Assembly (NCBI RefSeq): GCF_003385515.1
Contig: NZ_QNVT01000037.1
Location: 1-51,497 of the forward strand
Direction of reading: 5' to 3'
Source: Chryseobacterium pennae
GTDB lineage: Bacteria; Bacteroidota; Bacteroidia; Flavobacteriales; Weeksellaceae
DNA length: 51,497 bases
The translations under genes were made by a program, and so were the position numbers. Under the pieces are notes generated by a model that saw nothing but the letters and a program-made list of their open reading frames with translations, did no database searches and was not told where the DNA came from. Shown here one piece after another: positions 9,718 through 18,232 of this stretch. Position 1 is the first letter of the stretch, and each line of letters starts with the position of its first letter.

Positions 9718-10559
9718 CTTACTGTCCAGCTTATAATTTTGAGATCACCAAGATATTAAATACCTAACACATCTTCTTCTAACGCATGGCTAGACAGTTT
9801 TAGACTTTTCTTAATGATTTGACAACGGTCTCAAGCTGGAATATTCTAACTATATGGCTTTTATAGTAGTTGATCTTAAAAAGTTTAAATAATCTCTATA
9901 ATAAACGGAATTCAAAAAAAATATAACTGAAATAATTTTTACAAAAGCCATGCAAAAAGCTATACATAGGGAAATATTAATTAGTATTAATTTCAAAGAA
10001 TTGCTAATCATATTCCTTTTAGGACTTCAATTAGGATTGTATTTTCCGTTTAGCTACTTTGTTTAAATAAACATTTTTAAAACCAAAATTTTCATTAATT
10101 GAATTATTTAAAATCTGTATTTCATACGGTGAATATTATAAAATAAATATGATCTTTGTCTGTTATTACTCCGTTAGCTTTGAGCCAATCTGATGTAGAA
10201 ATTGATCATAACTTCGTTGATCAATGATGCTATATTTTAATCATCAATGACTTTGATTACCTTAAGCATTAGATTTTCCATTTTCAGTACTTTCAAAAGT
10301 AGTAATCTCTGCTTATTTTTTTATTATTGTTTTCTTCTCTCGCTCATCCACACTTGAAAATATATAAATATATAAGCATCCAAAACCCCTTGTCTGAATG
10401 ACTTATTAAATCTTGCAATCAAAGAATTGCGTAGGCCTTTCTTGGTTGGTGTAAGTTCCGTGCATAAAAATTTATAGTGAAGAATAACAACAGTAAATTT
10501 CGAACAGTATCCGAATTGTAAAGAAATGTTTCAACAATATCATTAAGCTTTTATTAGTA
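9718..10559. other. 840 bases with no recognisable gene
   Basis: AT-rich DNA with stops in every frame. I found no family match, no RNA gene and no clear repeat. It separates the IS graveyard from two paralogous secreted-protein genes. Confidence 0.5.
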
Positions 10560-11285
10560 TTATAGTTTAAAAAATGTTAAAATATATGTTTTTGCAACAT
10601 TTCCATTATTTGTAATTGTATACGAATTAGTTGTATTAGCAACAATACTATAATCGAATTGAGTGCCATTGCCTCCATCGTCACAACCAGTAACATTGTT
10701 AAACTTAACACTCCATCTGGCTGAGGATCCATTTGAGGATAAAAAAATAGTAGCAGAACCCACTTTATCTCTTGCAACTGAATTTACGTACGCCAGCGTC
10801 ATATTAGAAAAAATATATGATGATATCATGCTTCTCTTACAACTATTCTTTGATTTAACCATCAAGATTCCCGACTGTATATTATTCGAAGGTATGATTA
10901 CAGAGGCACTTTCTCCAGGTTTTATGCTTTCTACAGTGGCAGAATAGCTATATTTTATTCTTGTAACATCTCCTTGTTCATTACCTTTTACAAGGATATC
11001 GTTGTTTGTCTGCGACTGCGAGCTCAGATTGGTAATACGCAAACTTGAACCATTAGCATCAATATCTAATTTTCTCTGTGGAGCAGAGTTACCAATCCCT
11101 ACATTTCCAGATGAGGTTATAATAAAATCATTCTTTTGCTGTACAGAGGTAGGAACTTCTAAGGCTGGATTATCCTTTCCCCCATCTACGTGAAAACTCC
11201 CTTGCGGATTTGCTGTATTAATTCCAATTTGCCCATAACTCAATGAATAGACAGATAAACACAGTATAATAAATAGATTTTTCAT
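10560..11285 (-). CDS. Secreted protein with flavobacterial 'GxNTxNPQGSFHxDGG' module (paralogue 1)
   Basis: The product is 241 residues. A signal peptide (MKNLFIILCLSVYSLSYGQ) is followed directly by IGINTANPQGSFHVDGGKDN and then FIITSSGNVGIGNSAPQRKLDIDANGSSLRI. These are the short 'VGIG…P…LDID' repeats seen in many secreted Chryseobacterium proteins, which resemble fibre or stalk modules. The C-terminal about 130 residues form a predicted beta-rich domain with one Cys pair (NSCKRS, TGCDDGG). No enzyme motif is visible. The neighbour 11367-12101 is a paralogue with the same layout and direction. A surface or matrix role is a guess. Confidence 0.75.
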   Translation of the reverse strand: MKNLFIILCLSVYSLSYGQIGINTANPQGSFHVDGGKDNPALEVPTSVQQKNDFIITSSGNVGIGNSAPQRKLDIDANGSSLRITNLSSQSQTNNDILVKGNEQGDVTRIKYSYSATVESIKPGESASVIIPSNNIQSGILMVKSKNSCKRSMISSYIFSNMTLAYVNSVARDKVGSATIFLSSNGSSARWSVKFNNVTGCDDGGNGTQFDYSIVANTTNSYTITNNGNVAKTYILTFFKL

Positions 11286-11366
11286 AATTTGAATATTTTA
11301 GCAAAAGGTGATGTTTCTAATTTGTACATATTAAAAAAAATAAATATAATAGGTTACGAATATCAC

Positions 11367-12101
11367 TTATAAACGAAATATTGTCAGTACATAACTCCTA
11401 GTCACATTTCCATTATTTATAATCAAAAAACTAGTATTTGTTGGTCTTGAAATAGTATAATCGAACTGTGTGCTATTTCCCGTACTGCAATCAAGAGTGT
11501 GAGGAAATTTGATAGACCATACCGCTGACCCTTGTCCAGTAGGACTCGCAGGAATGGGTGAAATTGTTGAAGTACTAACTTTGTCGCCCGCAATTCCAAA
11601 GGAATACCCAAATGCAGAATCTGAGTAAATGAAGTTTGTAATCATACTTATTCCGCAAGAATTATCTGATTTAACTACGAGTAATCCACTTGGGATATTA
11701 ATATCACTTGGGATATTTATAGTACTCTGAGCCTGTCCGTCTAATGTCACATTAACCGTATACATATAGCTAGTTGCTGTAACATCTCCAGTAACTGGAT
11801 TTATAGTCAAAAAAAAGTCGTTTTGATTACTTGATTGCGGCAGATTAGTAATCCTTAGACTGGCATTGTCTGCATCTATATCCAACTTTTTTTGAGGATT
11901 ATATTTGCCTATCCCGACTTGTCCAGATGGCGTAATGATAAAATCATTTTTTTGTTGTATAGTTGTAGGAGCCCCTACAGCAGCATTATCTTTACCTCCA
12001 TCTATATGAAAACTCCCCTGAGGATTAGTTGTATTGACTCCTACTTGGGAATACCCTACAAATGAGATGAAAATAGAAATAATCATATATTTATTTTTCA
12101 T
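11367..12101 (-). CDS. Secreted protein with flavobacterial 'GxNTxNPQGSFHxDGG' module (paralogue 2)
   Basis: The product is 244 residues with signal peptide MKNKYMIISIFISFVGYSQ. The next about 80 residues are very close to the downstream paralogue (VGVNTTNPQGSFHIDGGKDN; FIITPSGQVGIGKYNPQKKLDIDADNASLRITNLPQSS). The C-terminal domain has diverged but keeps the frame of the paralogue: NSCGISMITNFIYS, VWSIKFPH, GNSTQFDYTI and a closing NNGNVTRSYVLTIFRL. It looks like a tandem duplication in which the tip domain varies and the N-terminal module is held constant. The 81-base gap between the genes allows co-transcription. Function unknown. Confidence 0.75.
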   Translation of the reverse strand: MKNKYMIISIFISFVGYSQVGVNTTNPQGSFHIDGGKDNAAVGAPTTIQQKNDFIITPSGQVGIGKYNPQKKLDIDADNASLRITNLPQSSNQNDFFLTINPVTGDVTATSYMYTVNVTLDGQAQSTINIPSDINIPSGLLVVKSDNSCGISMITNFIYSDSAFGYSFGIAGDKVSTSTISPIPASPTGQGSAVWSIKFPHTLDCSTGNSTQFDYTISRPTNTSFLIINNGNVTRSYVLTIFRL

Positions 12102-12285
12102 AAAATTCCTTATTTATTTAGTGAACTTTTTATTTGTGATAATGTTGAGTATACCTGTGCTAATGGTTACATTCTTTTTTTTTATTTTAAATCTGTATGA
12201 TTAGATCTCCTGGATGACTTGGTGAAGCGCATAGAGTGCAATGTTACGTTGTAATAGAATACTATCCATTAAACCAAATGCTTCT

Positions 12286-12330
12286 AAAGTACTACACTAC
12301 TAGAAAAATTGTACTACAAAAGTACTACAC
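12286..12330 (+). repeat. Short direct repeats (GTACTACAC)
   Basis: AAAGTACTACAC near 12286-12297 and AAAGTACTACAC near 12319-12330, with GTACTACA between them. They lie upstream of the paralogous secreted-protein pair and beside the lone IS-end motif. They may be operator-like or just remnants. Confidence 0.35.
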
Positions 12331-12361
12331 CATATACAGTAGATCGGATATACTAATTTTG

Positions 12362-12379
12362 ATTCCAGTATAAGTTAGC
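12362..12379 (+). repeat. Solo IS3-element end motif
   Basis: ATTCCAGTATAAGTTAGC matches the end of the IS3 copy at 6.9-8.2 kb (ATTCCAGTATAAGTTAAGC) with one base missing. It marks a former insertion or deletion end exactly where the nucleoid-associated-protein remnant begins. Confidence 0.6.
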
Positions 12380-12387
12380 ATAGAAGC

Positions 12388-12827
12388 ATGCACCCCAAAA
12401 TTAAGGCAGGTGAATTGTGTATGTTTTATATGACTGACGTTATACTGGACGGTGAGGAACTGGACTGTGTCGGTATTTTTAAATCCGAGAATAAGGAAAC
12501 CGTGCTTAAAGTAGAAAGTGGGCTAGACAATTATGAGCTAAAGGATATTGAGGGGATGAATATTCATAAGCTGGACAAAGGATGTTTAGTTTTTGATTCT
12601 GAAAAGCAAAATGGATATATAATCGCTGTGGTTGACAATACAAATAGAAATTCTGAAGCACAATATTGGAAGGACAATTTCTTAAGTAGGCTAGAGGTTT
12701 TAAAATTGTTTTGAAACTAAACAAAAATTTTGATATCTACATCCACGTAAATCGAGATTTAATTGAACAAGGGGTAGATGAATATGGCAGAAAATTTTAT
12801 CAAATATATTACAATGAGGAAAAATAA
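12388..12827 (+). pseudogene. Nucleoid-associated protein (NdpA/37-kDa family), truncated and internally deleted
   Basis: 12388-12690 reads MHPKIKAGELCMFYM…, ELDCVGIFKSENKETVLKVE, INIHKLDKGCLVFDSEK and NTNRNSEAQYWKDNFL. These are typical of the N-terminal half of Bacteroidota nucleoid-associated proteins, but about 80 leading residues are missing. From about 12700 a different frame reads FKIVLKLNKNFDIYIHVNRDLIEQGVDEYGRKFYQIYYNEEK and stops at 12825-12827, which looks like the extreme C-terminus of the same family. The whole middle (roughly half of a normal protein) is gone and the frames no longer match. A full protein of this family has about 340 residues. The 5' cut coincides with the solo IS end. 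Confidence 0.65.
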
Positions 12828-13029
12828 CCGCTCTGTGAGTATTACTATGTCTACTTGAATTGTAACTAGTTAATATACTTAAATGTACCGATTGTACATA
12901 TAAATTAAATTTCAGATTCTATTACAGAAATATTATGCAGTATGATACAAAATTTCTTCTTAATTTAGCTCGTACATTTAAGTATATTATAGTCTTATTT
13001 CAATAAACTTTACCTGGATATTAAGGATC

Positions 13030-14314
13030 TTAACGAGCATTAATTTCAATAGGTATTTCAACCGGATTTTTAACAGTCGTGTAAAGTTCTATCTCCTGAT
13101 CAGGTGTATCTAAGGAAATTATAAGAGTGTAGCGCGTTGGAGTTTCGACTTTACCTAAATGTTTTCTTTCTCGCCACCACCCAACAACAGGATATACTGC
13201 AATATAATGACACGTTGATAAATCTGCAGCAGTTCCTTTCCAGAAATCACTATGAACCGAGCCATTACTTCTATTATCTTTTCCAACCACCCATCTTCCT
13301 GCACCAGCATTAGTATTAATTTCTTCATCTTCTTCTCTCGCCGCTTTATTAAAACGTTTTTTAAATTCTTCTTCTTCTCCAATATTGTTAACGTCAAAAC
13401 GAAGACCATAGGATCCATAACGATATTTATCTTTCCATCCAACCTCACCTGCGCCAGGTTCTATAAAGTAAGAGAGAGTCACGTTAAATGTAACAGGTAT
13501 TTCACCCATCTCTAGCAATAGGTTATTTGGCCACGGCAAATTGAAAAAATGAATCTCGTGTGTTTCAGTATCACTTCTGCTTCCTTTTTTTAAACTAAAG
13601 GGTTGTTTATATGTTCCTGTGCAATAAAGGTAAATGCACTTTCCTGGCCATATAAAGTACGGTCTAAATTAGGTATTCCGTAGCCGAAAGTTCTCAATAA
13701 ATTCCTAAAACTTTTTCTGTTTCCTTGCTGAGCCTGTATTTGATTAAACATCATTGGGTTCCAATCCGCTGAATGAATGATTAGCTCTCTTACGGTCTCT
13801 GGCCAAGCATCCGGATACTGGAAAGCTATCTTTGCAGCAAACCAAGATGCTTGTGCAGCAGCTGCACTAGTGGCATTGATGGTATCAAATAGTTTAAGAC
13901 CAGATGTTTATGAACTGGACAATAGCTCCAAGTCCTCATGTGAACAATACTTCCATCTGGTGCTCTCAAAAAATTTTCACCTTCAAATACAACATCGGGT
14001 CTTGAAGGCCATTTCCTTTCCCATACTATAGATGTTGAGCTATAGGGAGAAAGTTCTCCTTGACTGGCAATAGGAGTATGGTTTTGGAAATCTGGATTTT
14101 TCACAATTTTTTTTTCGGCTTAAGCGCCTATTACTAAAGAATTCCAAGATTGAGCCGGATTCTGAATAGAAATTGCATAGTTGGACTCCTGATAATTTTG
14201 CCATAATTCCTCAACCTTTATATTTCCACCAGATATGATAATTAGTCTTTGATTTCCACCTTCGTCAAATGCTAAATTATCTATTGCTCCAAACCAAGAT
14301 GAAGGTCTACCCAT
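13030..14314 (-). pseudogene. IetS-type subtilase, degenerate partial copy
   Basis: This is a decayed relative of the intact subtilase at 20215-22947. Piece 14120-14314 matches the region MGRPSSW…AIDNLAF…LIIISGGNIK…NPAQSWN of the intact protein. Then come a TAA in place of Tyr after VIGA, piece 13826-14104 (SPYSSTSIVWERKWPSRPDVVFEG), a frame shift, INATSAA with the catalytic Ser region, and finally 13030-13539 (VTFNVTLSYFIEPGAGEVGWKDKYRYG to the C-terminus). The first about 478 residues, with the catalytic Asp and His, are absent. The break at about 14315 coincides with an IS982 remnant. No AAA partner is left here. Confidence 0.9.
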
Positions 14315-14625
14315 ATTTATACATGTTCTCCAAAGGTATATTATTCATAATAAAACAATCTTCAAATTCATTGAAACTCTGCGCTATATTTAAAACGTAT
14401 TTTATTGATCTTAAAAGATAATTTTTGCTTTCCTCGATTGTAAAAACTGCATTTTATTTTATTGCTCAAAAAATCTGGAAGCTGACGAAATAAATGATTT
14501 TCACTGCCAATTCCTATATATTCGGCGGTCAAGTCAAGACTTACGACTTCTAAATCTTTCATTCGGGGAGCAAGTCTCTGATAAGATAAGACTGTTTTAC
14601 TTTAAATTTTTCGTAGAACTCCAAA
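14315..14625 (-). pseudogene. IS982-family transposase, N-terminal remnant
   Basis: The minus strand reads RLAPRMKDLEVVSLDLTAEYIG, ENHLFRQLPDFLSNKI, FYNRGKQKLSF and KINKIR, close to the N-terminal domain of IS982 transposases. After a one-base shift it continues AQSFNEFEDCFIMNNIPLE. Family members have an IDS with the catalytic Asp where this copy has MNN. The fragment stops at the edge of the broken subtilase copy, so the IS probably interrupted that gene. The C-terminal half is not here; a C-terminal IS982 piece lies at 16464-16631 on the other strand. Confidence 0.6.
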
Positions 14626-14963
14626 AACCCTTCCGTAATTTACATATAAGTTATTTATTTTAAGTGTTTTAAATTAAAAAAGTTTACTGATTTTCACTCA
14701 AATGAACGAACGTATATCTTTTTATTCATAATACAAAACGGGTATATATTAAACAAAAACCATCTTTTAGAGAAAATAGAATTTGTTATAAGTACTTTTA
14801 ATTAAACATAAAATAATGAAATAAAAACACTACAAACCAATTAAAAAATCTCATAAATTCATAAAACATTACGAATTATTTATCTTTTTTAATTATAAAG
14901 ATGTTTTTTTGTATTTATCGAAAAAAAAAGTTACATTTGACTTACACCAAATAACAGCTTACC
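14626..14963. other. AT-rich intergenic region with the promoter of the next gene
   Basis: No gene is visible. It contains long A/T runs and, at its right end, the promoter described at 14908-14939. Confidence 0.5.
14908..14939 (+). promoter_or_regulatory. Bacteroidota-type promoter
   Basis: TTTG at 14908-14911, 20 bases, then TACATTTG at 14932-14939. This is a full match to the Bacteroidetes sigma consensus TTTG-N19-21-TAnnTTTG. The gene starts 24 bases after the -7 element. Confidence 0.75.
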
Positions 14964-16178
14964 ATGAAAACAAAATTTACACAGTTCAGTGCTATTCTTT
15001 TTACTGGATTCTCATTTGCCCAAGTAGGGTTCAATACAATTTCACCAAAAACAACAGTTGATGTATCTGCTAAAAGAGATACCTCAGGACTGATTACGGA
15101 TAACACACAAACATATGGATTACAGGCTCCGAGGCTTACAAGAGCTGAACTTACAGCAAATACTGCTACCTATAGCAGCGATCAGAGTGGAGCATTAATT
15201 TATATTACGGATGTTACTGGTGGAGATGCTACGGGACAACGTATTAATGTTACTGCAATGGGCTATTATTATTTTGACGGAGCAGTATGGCAAAGACTTA
15301 CACAGGCAACAAATGCCATCTCTCCAGCGATCTCCGCACTACAATGTACTACAGCTTACTTAAATCCTTCTACTTATACTCCCGGTATTCCTTTCAGTGG
15401 AAACCTGAGAGTTACTTATAGCCAAGGTAACGGAGGTTCGTATAATTCAGGAGCTCCTTTTACCGTAAACGGATTAACCTTCCAACTAAGACCCGGAACT
15501 CTAGAGTTTGGTGATGGCGAATTGGTATTCTCAGTGAGTGGGACTCCTACCACGGCTAATAATATGACTCTTCCTATGACCAGCACTGCTGTTCCTTTCT
15601 TAACAGCAGGACAAAACTGCAGCGCTACAGTGGGAAATACCAGTCGTGCAGACATTTCATCTCTCGCTGTGATGGGATATCCTACCCTAACAACTGATAC
15701 CAACGGGAAACAAGCATATACTTTACCTCTTGCTACTTCAGATGGTAAATATTCAATCAGGGTAATATTTGATACCACAAGTGGTACAACCGCTGCAGTT
15801 CCTAATGTACAATTGTATAATAATACAGGTGCTACCGTTAATCTGTATTGGAATTATAATACCGAATACGGTGGTTATATTGGTTCAGCTGTAACCACAA
15901 ACAATATTGCTTCAGGAGTATGGGGCGGTATGGCAGATTCATCAACTAGCTGGTTCCCCCAAGGTACAGGAGCAGTAGGAAGTGCTTACTGGGGGAACAT
16001 AGGGATTATAGATGGATCCAGTGGACCTGAACACAGAAGATATACCTGGATAGATAGTAATCCTTCTTCAAAAACGGCTTATACCGCAACCATTATGGTA
16101 GGAGCCCCTACTACAGGTAGCGCTCAGCCTAACCTTTCTAAAATATTCATAAAGATAGAGCAGATAAAAGCACAATAA
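14964..16178 (+). CDS. Secreted protein with 'QVGFNT' module
   Basis: The product is 404 residues. A signal peptide (MKTKFTQFSAILFTGFSFAQ) is followed by VGFNTISPKTTVDVSAKRD, the same N-terminal module as the 10.6-12.1 kb pair but more distant, then GLQAPRLTRAEL and YIT, typical of flavobacterial secreted proteins. The rest (about 110-404) is beta-rich with many Thr, Gly and Asn, two Cys in the middle (ALQCTTAY, GQNCSATV) and Trp/Tyr-rich loops near the C-terminus. There are no known catalytic residues and no T9SS sorting tail, so export beyond the periplasm is uncertain. It has its own promoter (14908-14939). It is intact among decayed sequences. Confidence 0.75.
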   Translation: MKTKFTQFSAILFTGFSFAQVGFNTISPKTTVDVSAKRDTSGLITDNTQTYGLQAPRLTRAELTANTATYSSDQSGALIYITDVTGGDATGQRINVTAMGYYYFDGAVWQRLTQATNAISPAISALQCTTAYLNPSTYTPGIPFSGNLRVTYSQGNGGSYNSGAPFTVNGLTFQLRPGTLEFGDGELVFSVSGTPTTANNMTLPMTSTAVPFLTAGQNCSATVGNTSRADISSLAVMGYPTLTTDTNGKQAYTLPLATSDGKYSIRVIFDTTSGTTAAVPNVQLYNNTGATVNLYWNYNTEYGGYIGSAVTTNNIASGVWGGMADSSTSWFPQGTGAVGSAYWGNIGIIDGSSGPEHRRYTWIDSNPSSKTAYTATIMVGAPTTGSAQPNLSKIFIKIEQIKAQ

Positions 16179-16199
16179 TATAATGCCCCTAAAATAGAG

Positions 16200-16462
16200 T
16201 GCACCCAAAAATTTAGACAAAATTAAATAATCTTTTGATAATAAAGAGTTCGATATTCTATCGGACTCTTTCCTTTTAAATTAAGTCTTATCCTGTCTTT
16301 ATTATAATAGTTAATATATTGATGGATTTCATCTTTTAATTCCTGTATTGATTTGATTTTTTTCAGATAAAACATTGCAGATTTTAATGTTCCAAATAAA
16401 TTCTCTATTATAGCATTATCTAGACAATTTTCTTTTCTCTCTTTCTTTGAAGAATAAGGTGT
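16200..16462 (-). pseudogene. IS3-family (IS150-like) transposase, C-terminal fragment with IS end
   Basis: The minus strand reads YSSKKERKENCLDNAIIENLFGTLK (with the catalytic Glu of the DDE core), YINYYNKDRIRLNLKGKSPIEYR and the stop at 16223. The IS end TGCACCCAAAAATTTAGAC lies at 16200-16218, just outside the stop. The other end and all upstream coding sequence are missing; the fragment stops where the IS982 piece begins (about 16463). A matching fragment with the same end is at 48472-48629. Confidence 0.8.
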
Positions 16463-16463
16463 G

Positions 16464-16631
16464 CGGCAACGCAATTACGCTAAATCATTTGATGGCTTCA
16501 ACACCAAGATTTTAACAAAGATTACATCTATGACTGTCATACAGTACATCAACAAAAATATATTCAAAAGAAATATCAATAATTTAAAAATTAGCATTAT
16601 TTTAAAATGCACAACGGGTTCATTTTCATGA
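16464..16631 (+). pseudogene. IS982-family transposase, C-terminal remnant
   Basis: The plus-strand frame RNYAKSFDGFNTKILTKITS, VIQYINKNIFKRNINNLKIS, ending at TGA 16629-16631, matches the C-terminus of IS982 transposases. Only about 55 residues remain, wedged between the IS3 fragment and an oxidoreductase remnant. Confidence 0.6.
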
Positions 16632-16778
16632 ACGGCTATAAATTCTGCAAATCTGCCAATGTAATAATGGGCCGGACGGCAGTAGACTTCATCGCCTGCT
16701 TTAAAACGTTTTACATCGGAACCCACTGCTGCTACGACTCATGCTAGATCATACCCTAAAACTAAAGGTAATTTGTAC
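16620..16778 (-). pseudogene. Zinc-type NADP-dependent oxidoreductase (MDR family), fragment
   Basis: The minus strand reads KLPLVLGYDLA*VVAAVGSDVKRFKAGDEVYCRP…YIGRFAEFIAVHENE. This is the GroES-like substrate-binding part of quinone-reductase-like medium-chain dehydrogenases. The TGA at 16739-16741 replaces a Gly codon (family: GYDLAG). Both ends are cut. No function is left. Confidence 0.7.
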
Positions 16779-17362
16779 TTTACTGGGCAAGCGGCAGTTC
16801 CTCAGCTGACAATAATTTTGGGAAAATTTTTACACTGTCGAAATTATACATCAACGATAACCATGAAGATTCGACCATAGCAGAAGTTGAAACGCTGCTT
16901 CAATTCGAAAATGTTGAATCGTTATTCAACTTGCTCAACTACGTGAAGCAGGATGAGAACACATATTTTTTGAAAAACGATCAAAAGAGAAGATATAATA
17001 CATAGGAGTCTTTGCTGCGCGGAGAAGAGGAGCGTTTACTTTTAGTAAAGATCAATGATACAATAGATTAAATAAAGAAGAAGACCAAAGCTTACACGGA
17101 AGAAATCAATCTATTGGAAAAAAATAACCTATCAACAGTTTCCAATGCAGTGTCGGATATTGTTTATAACAGGTTATTCAACAATAAAGACTTTTAGTGG
17201 GAACGGGAAGAAATAAAAAATACAGACCCAGATGTTCACCAGCAATATCTTTCGGAATTAAATAAACTGAAGTACCTAATTCTCAATCGAGAAGAAGTTA
17301 AGAAAGTGTTAGCGAACTACAGCATTATCTCTTTTATTAATACCTATTTCTTGTCTAAATAG
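16775..17362 (+). pseudogene. Decayed gene of unknown family, three internal stops
   Basis: A single frame runs from about 16775 (LYWASGSSSADNNFGKIF…) to TAG 17360-17362 and is interrupted only by TAG 17003, TAA 17069 and TAG 17195. The text between is clearly protein-like: TIAEVETLLQFENVESLFNL, YVKQDENTYFLKND, TKAYTEEINLLEKNNL, HQQYLSELNKLKYLI and KKVLANYSIISFINTYF. It is rich in Glu, Lys, Asn and Leu and probably alpha-helical with coiled-coil stretches. The 5' end is cut at the oxidoreductase remnant. I do not recognise the family. It faces the decayed excisionase gene (convergent, 12 bases apart). Confidence 0.6.
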
Positions 17363-17374
17363 ATGTTATTGACT

Positions 17375-17725
17375 TTAATAGCTTAGTGCTAGATCCTGTA
17401 CGTTGATTACTGTTTTTCTCACAGATAGGTTGATGGATTCCAAACGGCCAGTACTTATTATAAAGTATACCACGTTAACACTACATTTTAAAATAGCAGG
17501 AGTCTCTTTTACGGTGAAGTATACCGGACTGTTTATAGGTTGGTGCCGCTGCTATTCAACTTTACGTAAGGCATAATTGGCATAGTCTATTTTTGTATTT
17601 CTTTGTTCAAGTTTATAGGCTTTCCCATTGCAGGTATGACTACAGTATCTGGTAACGGTAGTTTTAGCAATAAATTTTGTACCACAATATGGGCAGACTT
17701 TCTCAATTCTGATATTTCAGCTCAT
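17375..17725 (-). pseudogene. Excisionase-like zinc-ribbon/HTH protein, decayed copy
   Basis: This has the same length (116 codons) and is alignable throughout with the intact gene at 25267-25617. It reads NIRIEKVCPYCGTKFIAKTT, YCSHTC, KLEQRNTKI, PVYFTVKETPAIL, YFIISTGRLESINLSVRKT and DLALSY. Two stops break it: TGA at codon 3 (17717-17719) and TAG at codon 58 (17552-17554), where the intact copy has Glu. No recombinase gene follows it, unlike the intact copy. Confidence 0.88.
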
Positions 17726-18117
17726 GATCAGATTTTTTTAAGTCCGGAAAAATACTAATTCAGGCCATAGGCTTCAATAATGGCATTTTGAATGTCGTTA
17801 TACTCCTTTATTCAGGATTAATACAATTAAATGGATGCAAAATTCATCCCAAAGAATAGGTAAATCTGAGAAAAAAGGTGAACATTTAAATCTTTTCTTT
17901 ACTTCATTCATATATAAAGTTTTTTAAATTAGACTATAATTTTTAAAAATAAGCACGTTCATGTTTGTGAAAAATAATGATTTCTCCAAATTAAGGGTAT
18001 ATAGAATTCATTAGCCGTCTTCAAGAATCATATAATAATCATTAGATTATTTTAGACCAAAGAATTCTATAACCATTCTATTTTCTTTTGCTCAAATTTG
18101 TGTGATTTTATACCAAA

Positions 18118-18135
18118 GGGACAAGAAAAGGGACA
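18118..18135 (+). promoter_or_regulatory. Paired hexamer GGGACA, 12-bp period
   Basis: GGGACA at 18118-18123 and again at 18130-18135. The pair has a counterpart at 26000-26017 and look-alikes at 37413 and 37543. It is a possible arm-type recombinase or excisionase site (inference). Confidence 0.4.
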
Positions 18136-18232
18136 AAAATTTGAGCATTAAAAACTATGAAATTACATACGTTGCACAAAATCAAGATGTTATTTAAATG
18201 TTGATAAAAACTGCAATTGGCTGTATATCAGT

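Noticed and set aside
12286..12330. A CRISPR-like repeat array
   Set aside because: Only two or three short (about 9-12 base) repeats with uneven spacing; no array anywhere in the window.
15416..15778. 120-residue minus-strand frame inside the secreted-protein gene
   Set aside because: It is the mirror of a convincing plus-strand gene with promoter and signal peptide; the translation has no protein character.
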